Of a DNA stretch of 64,000 nt, positions 52,723 to 62,200 are shown piece after piece (positions within the stretch are counted from its first letter, which is position 1; each line of letters starts with the position of its first letter). The notes under the pieces are model-generated. The model did no database searches and was not told the origin of the DNA. It was given only the letters and a program-made list of their open reading frames with translations. The translations under genes and the position numbers were made by a program. The stretch is from Victivallales bacterium. GTDB taxonomy: Bacteria > Verrucomicrobiota > Lentisphaeria > Victivallales > UBA1829. The DNA lies in assembly GCA_016285345.1 (NCBI GenBank), contig JAEEQN010000008.1, positions 23,653 to 87,652 on the forward strand. The letters are read 5' to 3'.

Positions 52723-52765
52723 AAACCGTTGGAATTCAGCAAGATTCCAGCGGTTTTTCTTTTTC
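52723..52765 (+). terminator. Rho-independent terminator after tRNA-Val
   Basis: AAACCGTTGGAATTCAGCAAGATTCCAGCGGTTTTTCTTTTTC. Confidence 0.7.
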
Positions 52766-52921
52766 TACGCACACCCTGCCCAAAAGCGCCAAAACAGGCC
52801 CTATGAAACAGAATTTGCGTAAAATTTACGTAAAGCTTCCAGCTCAACGCTGAACTGACACCGATGTTGATCCGGCCCTTTATTTCCGATTTTTCGCATG
52901 TTGGCGAAAACGTATTGTTTT

Positions 52922-55504
52922 CTATTCGTCTTGAGTATTTTTGAACCTGATGAAGACCCGATAGCGGGAAAGAGAGTCTTCCCAATCATCAATAAAAAGC
53001 TCCGCCCGGTCCTGAAAAGCTTTGAGTTCAATCGTGTCGCGGCCTATCTTGTCAGCAATCTTTGCCGTGGAAAAAGCCGGTTCAAACCCCAGCTCGAACG
53101 GTTCGTTCAGATTCTTCCACGGTTTCCCGTTGATTGTGACATCCGCGGGGTAATCCCACTCAAGATGATTGTAAAGTATCTTGTCTTTCTGAAATGTAAA
53201 GGATCCCCGGCCGTCGATGATTCCTTCGAAAACCACGAGCGTTTCTTCCCCGTCCACGTCCCCTTCTTTATCGGCGGGCATATCGGCTTCCCCGGAAGGC
53301 GCTTCGATCATCAATACCAGAACGTATGTTGTACCCCCCAACGGCGACTTTTTTTTCTTCTGAAGAGCAAGAAAACAGGTCCTGTCTCCCGCGGGTATTT
53401 TTTTCCCGACGGTGAGCGCATCGGTATAGACGGTATCGCCGACGGCAAGCGAAAACGGAGTCGTGAAATCCTCCGCATCCCCGGCCAGATTGTAGACACC
53501 CGGCGCCTGATCCTCTTTGATGCGGATCGTATAACTGCGCGCTCCGGCAAAATCCTTCAGTCTTTCGATCAGAGGATAGGACATCGGGTCCTTTACAATA
53601 TACACGAAGTCGCCGACAAGGGCACTGTAAGAAAACGTGCTGCTTTCCGTGCGGCCCGTCAGGTCTATTATAAAATCCGTTTCGGGACCCACGATGGATG
53701 TTTCCACGTGTCCCCCGGTTACCGCAGCACTCCCGATGGAAACAGTCCCGGTCAGGACACTGCCCTGTTTGTACGAAAAAACCGAGCCGAATTCGGTTTT
53801 CATTCCATCGATTGCCCCATCGGAGCAAAGGTGGACGCATCCCGGTTTTGAATGAATTTCAGAGGGACGCGGTTCGAACGCGGAGCACTTTGCCATGATG
53901 TTTTCGCATTTTCCACCATTGAACGGACGAATGATCCCGTTGTCCACGGACGCATTTTTCAGAACCCCGTACACATCGCACAGTTTATCCCCCGGTACTT
54001 TCCCTGCGAAAGACGCATCCTCCAAGCTGGAACCTGACATGATCTTCACCGAAGCTCCTTTTGTGCCGACAAGACGGTGCAGTTGGCTGTCGCCGTCCAG
54101 GATCAGCTCAAATTTGCCTGACATCTTCCAGAGCGTGTCGGCTTTGCCCCCGTCCTGCACGGAAAACAAATCCATCCGGCCGGGCGTATCGACATCCAGG
54201 ATGCCGCCCCCGTCGCCGGAACAATCGGACATCAGAGACAGGTTTTTCAGCGTCAGGCGGGATTCCGATACCCGGAACATCGGTTCCGTTTCCGGTCCGA
54301 TCAGAGTGACCTTGTTCGTTCCGGCATCGATGATGATGTTCTGCGTGACGTTCAGGGGCGAGGACAGCCTTATTTCAAAATCGTCCGTGAAGGAGAGCGT
54401 CGCTCCCGCGCCATGCATTTGCGCATAATTGAACGCCTCGCGAAGACTGTTTGCCCCGTCGTTGGGGTCCTCGACATCCAGATTCGTGGTGATGACGAGC
54501 GGATCGCCGTTATAGAAGGCGGAAGTCTGAGCCGGCTGTTCCGAGCTGTGCCCGGCATCCTGAAAACGAAGAAGGAGAAAGATGTTTGCCACACCGATCG
54601 CACACAGAAGGAGCAGGAGCAAGGCGAGCAGAACAGACCATTTGTTTTTGATCCGGCCCCGAATGCGCGACCGCACACTGTGCTCCAGATGGAATCGCGC
54701 ATCCTTGACAGCTGCCATGAATTCGTCTGCGCACTGGAATCGTTTTGCCGGAGTAATATTGCAAGCCCGCATATAAAGGGGACGTGCGATTCCGATTTCC
54801 GAGAGCGCCATGTCACGGGGAACAGAGGGAAAGAAAAACACGTCGGTTCCGGCCCAGGCACAGTAAATGATCTTTCCGATGGCATAAAGATCGCATACCA
54901 TCGGAGAATAACAGTCCGGATTGTCGGCCATTTCGGGCGGGATGAATCCGTCTGTTCCGGCAGATCCGGTTTGAGGAGCAGCGGAACAATCCGCCGTGTC
55001 GGAAAGCAGACTGTAATCGGACAGCATCGGTTTGCCGTCGATGAAAAGGATATTCTCCGGCTTGATGTCACAATGGGCAAGTTTTACCTCGTGAAGCGAC
55101 TTGACCGTCTTCAATACAGCATCGGCAATATCCAAAACCTCGCTTAAAGGAATCCGGCCCAGCCTTCTGATCCGACTGGCGAGCGTGTCCGGTTCGTAAT
55201 CCGGCCATTTGGCGACGTTGTCGGCAAGAGACATGACGTAATAGACGCGTCCGTCCCCAAGATTCCCCGTCTTCAAAATGGGAACCAATCCGGGAATATG
55301 CGAGACAACCGAGAGACACTGTTCGATTCCGTTGCGTTCATCCTCGTTGTCGACCTTCCTGACGACTTTCAGCGCAAAACGCTTCTCGTTGTCGTCGTGG
55401 ACAAGATAAAGATCTCCGTTTCCGCCGCGCGCAACGGGCGCGTCCACAATCATGCCGTCCAGACAGTCGCCCTTATGAAAATCAAACGGAATAAAGAAGC
55501 TCAT
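52922..55504 (-). CDS. Ser/Thr protein kinase with TM and C-terminal CSLREA/beta-helix-like domain
   Basis: VARGGNGDLYLVHDDNEKRFALKVV; HCDIKPENILFID; SDYSLL; TM KWSVLLALLLLLLCAIGVANIFLLL; DVEDPNDGANSLREAFNYAQ. Confidence 0.88.
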   Translation of the reverse strand: MSFFIPFDFHKGDCLDGMIVDAPVARGGNGDLYLVHDDNEKRFALKVVRKVDNEDERNGIEQCLSVVSHIPGLVPILKTGNLGDGRVYYVMSLADNVAKWPDYEPDTLASRIRRLGRIPLSEVLDIADAVLKTVKSLHEVKLAHCDIKPENILFIDGKPMLSDYSLLSDTADCSAAPQTGSAGTDGFIPPEMADNPDCYSPMVCDLYAIGKIIYCAWAGTDVFFFPSVPRDMALSEIGIARPLYMRACNITPAKRFQCADEFMAAVKDARFHLEHSVRSRIRGRIKNKWSVLLALLLLLLCAIGVANIFLLLRFQDAGHSSEQPAQTSAFYNGDPLVITTNLDVEDPNDGANSLREAFNYAQMHGAGATLSFTDDFEIRLSSPLNVTQNIIIDAGTNKVTLIGPETEPMFRVSESRLTLKNLSLMSDCSGDGGGILDVDTPGRMDLFSVQDGGKADTLWKMSGKFELILDGDSQLHRLVGTKGASVKIMSGSSLEDASFAGKVPGDKLCDVYGVLKNASVDNGIIRPFNGGKCENIMAKCSAFEPRPSEIHSKPGCVHLCSDGAIDGMKTEFGSVFSYKQGSVLTGTVSIGSAAVTGGHVETSIVGPETDFIIDLTGRTESSTFSYSALVGDFVYIVKDPMSYPLIERLKDFAGARSYTIRIKEDQAPGVYNLAGDAEDFTTPFSLAVGDTVYTDALTVGKKIPAGDRTCFLALQKKKKSPLGGTTYVLVLMIEAPSGEADMPADKEGDVDGEETLVVFEGIIDGRGSFTFQKDKILYNHLEWDYPADVTINGKPWKNLNEPFELGFEPAFSTAKIADKIGRDTIELKAFQDRAELFIDDWEDSLSRYRVFIRFKNTQDE

Positions 55505-56145
55505 ATCGAAAGATCCGGGTTGAATTCAGGATTTTCGGCGCGGATTTCAGAGATAATCCGCTGAAGGCTTTTCCGGCAGCGGGAACAATACTTGTCGATG
55601 ATGTTGCGATTGAGCCCAAGATATTGAGCGACTTCTTTCGGAGGACGCCCCTGAAGGACCACCATTTCAAAAATATCATAGGTTTCCGGGTTGATGCGCG
55701 CACGCAACTCGTTCAGAGCAAGAGAAATGAGATATTTGTTATACTCCTCGTCAAAGATTTTCTGAAACGGCTCGTTGTCGTCCTGACTGTTCTGAATCAA
55801 CTTTGCTACGGCGGGTTTCGGAGTTTCATCGGAATCAGGTCCGGCGTGGCTGGATAAAGTCGAGAAGCGGGCGGAAGCCTGGAGCATCGCCAGCGCCTTG
55901 TGCCGGACCAGTACGCCGAAGAATGTCCTGAATTTCCCTCTCGACGCATCATATCGCAGAAGAGCTTCTCCTTTGAAGAGATCGAGCATGATCTCCTGCA
56001 TGAGATCTTTGCAGTCGTCCTGCGACATGCCGAGTTTCTGACCGATGGCAAGAACCAGGGGCCAGTACGTAAGGTAGAACTCGTTCCAGGATATGTCATC
56101 GCATTTCTGAAGTCGTTTCAGCAGATTTTTTCTTGTTGTGTACAT
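55501..56145 (-). CDS. ECF-type RNA polymerase sigma factor
   Basis: Region 2-like YWPLVLAIGQKLGMSQDDCKDLMQEIMLDLFKG...KFRTFFGVLVRHKALAML; region 4-like YDIFEMVVLQGRPPKEVAQYLGLNRNIIDKYCSRCRKSLQRII; ATGA overlap with kinase. Confidence 0.88.
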   Translation of the reverse strand: MYTTRKNLLKRLQKCDDISWNEFYLTYWPLVLAIGQKLGMSQDDCKDLMQEIMLDLFKGEALLRYDASRGKFRTFFGVLVRHKALAMLQASARFSTLSSHAGPDSDETPKPAVAKLIQNSQDDNEPFQKIFDEEYNKYLISLALNELRARINPETYDIFEMVVLQGRPPKEVAQYLGLNRNIIDKYCSRCRKSLQRIISEIRAENPEFNPDLSI

Positions 56146-56188
56146 GGGACAAGTTGTGAATGGGAGGGGGCCTATTGGGGTTACGGAT

Positions 56189-56217
56189 AATATATATCAT
56201 CCGGTCTCAAAATACAA
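56189..56217 (-). promoter_or_regulatory. Sigma70-like promoter TTGTAT-N17-TATATT upstream of the ECF sigma/kinase pair
   Basis: Direct reading on minus strand, about 44 nt upstream of the sigma ATG. Confidence 0.5.
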
Positions 56218-56253
56218 GCTCGAAGCTGACAATGGAAACAAACGTTTTTCCTT

Positions 56254-59200
56254 TCATTGCAAGCTCGCAAGGCTGCCCTTGCCGGATTCCTCGAAGATGC
56301 GTTCCGAGGTGAACTCTTCGAATGCGCCGGCAGACACGAGGTCTTTGTACATGTCGGAATCGTCATTACCGAACCTGAGTTCAATCGAGGTTGTGCCGAT
56401 GACTTTGACGCAGTTATCGCCATCTCTGTAGGTCAGCGAGGCGCTGTCCCAGTTGTCCATGCTTCCCGATGCGAACCACAGCGTGACCGAACCCGTCGCG
56501 AGCTGTTCGACAGTATCCTCACCCCAATTGCTGCCACCGAAGGTGAAGATGTCGCTGCCGCCGCCACCGTGCATGCGGTCATAGCCGATGCCGCCTGCGA
56601 TTACATCGTTTCCAGATGCGCCTGCAATGCGGTCGTTTCCGGCGTCGCCGAACAGGAAATTATCGCCCTTGCTCGCCCAGATAACGTCGTTGCCGACACC
56701 GCCACGAATGGTAAGACCGTCGCCAACGTATTCGAAGCGCTGGCTGGTCATATCCACAATGTCATCGCCCGCGCCGGCACGAATCTCGTCAATCTGCGCA
56801 ATGCGCGACTGTTGTTCCGTAACAGATCCCGGCAGTGTCGTGTAGATATCGTCCACAAAGAGCGAATCTCCGCTGTCGCCGTCCGTCATCAGCAGGATAT
56901 TGGCATCGGTCGAACCCTCGATGATGTCGGCGAGCTTGTTCTTCCCGCAGACGGATGCGTATTCGTTCGTTCCGCTCCAGTCATTGATGGAACCGACATG
57001 CTGGGCTGCATATCCGGATTCCCACGTTCCAATGGGATTCGCGAAGAAGACATCCGCATTGCCGTCCGCATTGGATTTGACAAGCTTCGGCTCGGTAGCG
57101 GTCTTTTTGGCCTCCACAGGCTCAGGTTCGCTCCATTCACCGCCTTCCGGCTTGACACGCATCTGATAGTTGCCCGCGGGCATCTGGAAGGAATCCAGCG
57201 AATTGGAATCGACAACAAGCTGGATGGCATGGCCGTCATCCGTGGAGAGTTCCACGATATACTTCGTGGTTTCAGCGACCTTTTCCCAAGTCTGAGTCTG
57301 GGGAGCGACTTCCGAGACGGGGGCCTGGATGATGTTTGCAAATACGATGGAATTCGTTCCCTCGTTCCCGGCTGCGTCCTTTGCACTGAAATGATACGTG
57401 CCGTTCGCTATAACCGTAATTGCTCCAGTATATTCCTGCCAATCGGAATCACCGATACGATAGAAGATTGCACTGCCATCGTCGACCGAAGCAATCAGTG
57501 TACTGGCCTGGAGCGGAGTCTGGTTGTCACCGGAGAGCGTGATCTCCGGGGCGGTCGTGTCGATGTTCCTGAACTCGTATTCGGCTCTCCCCGTGTTCCC
57601 GGCCGCGTCTGTCGCCATGAAGTAATACGTGCCGTTTGCCGTGACTGTGATTTCGCCTTCGTACTTCGTCCAGCTTTCGCCGTCCGTGGAATAAAGGATG
57701 TCAAGTCCGGCCTCTGTTGTAACCGTCAGACTGGACGCTTTCAACGGCGTTGTATTATCGCCGGAGACAACGATAACAGGAGTGTCCCTGTCGATGTTGC
57801 CTACTGCATAAGCTTCTTCGGCTTCATTCCCGGCAGTATCCACGGCTTTGAAGTAGACCGTGGTGTTATCCGTCACGATTACGCCGTCCACATAATCGCT
57901 CCAAATCCCGCCTTCTCCGATCTTGTACAACGAATGCTTCAGTTCGACATTGTCCGCAAACACCGCAGTTACGGTCACGCTGCCCTTGGTCGGATCAGTG
58001 ATGTCCGCCTGAATATCGCTCACTGTCGGAAGCGCCTTGTCGATATTCGTGACATCATAAGGAACGATGGCGGAGGTGTTTCCGGCGACATCAATGGCAC
58101 GGAAGTAAACAGTTGCGTTTTCGGAAACGGTCACCCCATCCACATAATCAAGCCATTCGCCACCTTCGTCGATTCTGTACTGTGCGGCATCCAGTTGAAC
58201 ATCATCCGCAAACTCGGCCGTTACGATCACATTGACGTTCGTCGGCGTTATAACATCAGCTTTGACATTGCTGACGGTCGGAAGCACATTGTCAATGCCC
58301 ACGATTCGGAGCGATGTGTACATGCTTTCCAGTTTGGTTTCAGGGTTCACAGACTTGAAGTAATACTGCCCGTTTTGTGTGGCAACGAAGGAATCGTTTT
58401 CGCACTCAGTCCATGTTTGAAGGTCATCCGACGAATAGCCCTTCATGCCGTCTTCCACATTGACGGAAACAACGACCTGATTGTCTTTGAGTTCACCCTC
58501 AACAGCCGGTTTTTCCGGCAGCACGGCGTTCAGTTCCGCCTTGAGATACATCCGCGCCGCATCGCTGATGGAGAGTTTGTACGAATTGCATTCGCCGGAG
58601 AAGATGTCGGCAGTGCCTTCCACGCAGACATAATTCTCTTTTGCAACGGCGAGTTTGTACTGACCGTTTTCCTCGGCCGCCGTCTGGAGAAGTTCGCCCT
58701 CTGCGTTGAATTCCTGTACGACAAGCCCACTGCCCGTGACAGTCACGTCAATGGTGTTTGCATATACGGAAAGAATCTTGTAGTAATCCCTGTCTCCGGC
58801 AGAGGTGACAAGTCCGCCGTAATTGCCGTTGGGCAGTTCGGTCGCCTTGTCGATAGAATTGTTGCCTGCCGCCAGCGGAGAGATCGAGCCGGTACGGGAA
58901 TAATCGAAGAAGTCCACGCCGGTTGTCCAGTTGCCTGCGAACCGCAGATCGTAGGTCGTTTCCTCTGTCGTCGTAATGACGAGAGTATAATCATTGTCTG
59001 TACGGGTTTTTTCAAAATCTATTCCGTCCAGCGGGAGAACACCGTTTTCGAAGACACGGCGAATTCCGGAGTCGGAATAGAGTGAAATCGTCACTTTTGC
59101 ATTCGGGTTGTCTGCTGTCACCAAGATGGCGTCGCCTTCGATCCCCGCCTGTTCCAGCGTCACGTTGAAGTAGGCGGAATGATCCATATAGAGGCCTTCG

Positions 59201-62200
59201 AACGATACGCCGTTGCCGGAGAACGCTCCCAGATCATAAGAATTTCTGATTTCACCGTCGTCGAAATAGTATGTGAAGCTGGTGAATGAGAGGTTTCCGC
59301 TCGCGTCAACGATGTAATCAGAGCAATCGTCAGCCATTTTGGATAACGTATACATGAACTTGCCCCAGGACGTCTTGCCGATATCCGTGGCGTAATAGTC
59401 CAGAGATTTACCACCATAGGCATAAGCCGCCATCATGGGATCGGAAAGAACCGGATTGAACACCGCCAAACCCGAACCGTAGATATCAGGCGTGATTTGA
59501 GCACTGTCGATCACGATGTTCATCACTGTGTCATACAGGTCGTTCGCGGCATCCAGCAGGGTCGAGGAGATCGTCTCGTGATACCCCTTGATCATATTCA
59601 GGATACTGCCCAGATCAGAGTAGGCGCAGATTTCATCGCCGTAGTTGTGGACCTTGCTGAAGCATTTGCAGAGAGCGACCCAGTCGGCGAAGGTGAAATC
59701 CTTGGCCAGATCACCGAACTGCTCCAGCGCTTCGCCCAGCGTGTTTCCATCGGACTTGAACGAAGCCATGGTCAAATCCTGAAGTCCGGAACAGTTGCAG
59801 GCGGCCACGATCTTCCGCGAAAGTCCCTGCGATGTCATATCCGTCTCGAAACTGTTCAGCAGAACATTATACATAACCAGCAAGTTCGGCACCCATCCGA
59901 CTGCTTCCGAAGCGACCACATAGTCAACAGTCCCCTCCATCGTAGTGACGACAACATCGCTGCCCATCAGGCATTGCTCGAATGCGGCTACGGAAAGATC
60001 TTTGTATTTGTCCGCCTTGAGCAGTTCCGCGATATCCTTGATTGCCATCATGGAATCGCTGTCTTCATCGGAGCAGTTATATCCGAGACTGGTACCGTGG
60101 TCGCACATGATCAGCGCGTAATTGTCCGCGCGGCCGACGTTCATGCCCCAGTCCAGGAATGCCTCCAGTGTTGCGATATCCCCGGTATCCCATTCCCTGC
60201 CCGGATCCATATTGTTCGCGTTAACATACGTCCCAGTTTCCGGTCCGTCGAAATACATCCACTGCACTGCGACTGCGCCGCCGTTGCTGTGCCGGATCCT
60301 GCCGACGCGCGTATCGGTCCAGTTGCGTTCTCCGACAGCATATCCTTCGGAACGGTCCATCAGGACATAGACCTCGACATTTTCGGGCAGGATCGCTTTC
60401 TGCATGTAGAGGAGTTCCTGAAGGAATGCGCCTTCAAGGTTATTGTCGCCGGCCATGTAGATGAAGATGCTCCAGGTATTGTCCTTCGCGATATCGGAAT
60501 CCGGCAGATTCTGAGCGATCAGGCTGTATTCACTGTACTCGTCTTCATTCGGCGCATCCAGCGTGAGGTAATACTCGCCCGCTTCCAATCCATAAAGACT
60601 GATCTCGGAGTCAATGCCTTCCGTTCGGACATTGCCGTCGGCATCCCTGATGACGTAGGACATGCCGTCTTCCCAGTCGCTGCGATAATCTGTCAGGATG
60701 ATCTTGCTCCGTTTCCACGCGTTGTATTTCAGCACGATCTTGAACGTGTCTTGACGGGTCTCGTCATCTTCCCGGACTTTTGCGATGGAGAGGCCGGAGA
60801 TTGTCTGGTCTTCGCGGATCAGGATGGGCTCGTACCCTTCATAGGTATCGGACGGAATCAGCGCAGAATTCGTCACATGCCAGCTCAGCGTGTAGTTGTT
60901 CGTCACGTTATTGTATCCATAGACCCGAACATAATATTCGCCAATGTCCAGTCCTTTCAGGCTGACCGTGTCGTCGTTTTCCGCAGTCCTGGAGTACGCA
61001 ACCACCTCGCCGTTGACGTTCAGAATCTCAATGTCCAGGTCGCCAAGCTGCGCCACATAGCTCAGTGTGATGCTGTCGTCCGCGGAACCTTTTTCCAAAA
61101 TGGAGAAACTGTAATAGTCAACGTCTGTGTCGCTGTGGATGGAAAGCCCCGTAAGCGTCTTATCGCCGTTCGGCGTATAGAGTTTGGTCGCTTTCCGCAT
61201 GGAATCGTTGTTTTCATATCTGTCCGGATCGACCTCATCCTCACGGACATTGAACGTCAGATCGTAGTTGGCGGCAGTCCCGTCTTTGCCGACAACCTTT
61301 ACCACATAGATGCCGCGATTCAGTCCGTTGAGCGAAACAGTTTCACTGCCGCCGTTCGTGCTGACGGATTTTCCAAGCATGAAAACGCCGCTGATGTCGA
61401 AGAGATAGAGGTCCAGATCTCCGATCTCCGGTTCAAATGAAAGCGTTATGGAATCCGCGCCCGTTCCTCTGTGCCCCAACCGGAACGAGAAATAGTCCAC
61501 ATCATTTGCCGCTTGAATCGCGGCCCTGACAGTCTTCGATCCGGCGATTTCGCCAAGATATGTGTTTGTTAACGGCGAGTTTCCTTTTTCATATTCATCG
61601 GTCAGGACAACCGGTTCCGGCAGATCGTAGACCAGTTTGTAGGAGTTCGTGTTGCCGTTGTCCCCTGAGACCTTCAGATAATAGGCGCCTGCCGTGTATC
61701 CGCTCAGAGACAGCCGTTCGTTGTCCGTTACGCTCCGGGCATAGTCGATCAGTTTGCCGTCTTCATTGTACAGACTGATATCCAGATCTCCGGCCCACTG
61801 CTTGAAGTCGATTCCGATGTAATTGGACTTCCGTCCGGATGTTTCCAGCTCGAACATGAACCAATCGACATCATCGGCGGAATGAATCGTCAGATTCGGG
61901 ACAACATTCTCTCCCCCTATGATCTCCGTGGCCGTTTCCAAAGAGTCGTTGTTTTCCATTTCATCCGCGGAATAAGTCAGACCGCTGCGGTTGTTCCAAC
62001 CGACTTTCAGTTTGAGATAACCTTCGTCATCTACATATACCGTATAGTTATACCGCCCGTGATACTCCGCATCGCCGTCGACGGTGCAGTTCGCCAGTTC
62101 AATGCCGTTGGAATCATACACCTGGACGATGCGATCCCGATCTCCGGCCGTCTGTCCCCGGAACCGCCACTGGTTGGTGTTCCCGTCCCAAACGCCGTTC

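Noticed and set aside
52632-52800. tRNA-Val 3' end considered as an integration (att) site for the kinase/giant-gene segment
   Set aside because: No integrase gene and no duplicated tRNA 3' end seen downstream within the window.
52305-52985. 226-aa minus-strand ORF spanning tRNA-Val and the end of thiN
   Set aside because: Reads through a tRNA gene in antisense (GVVELESTTSTMSTWRSNQLSYTP), a common spurious ORF type.
59497-61440. 647-aa plus-strand ORF inside the giant gene
   Set aside because: Antisense shadow; the minus strand encodes the C11 and PPC-like domains here.
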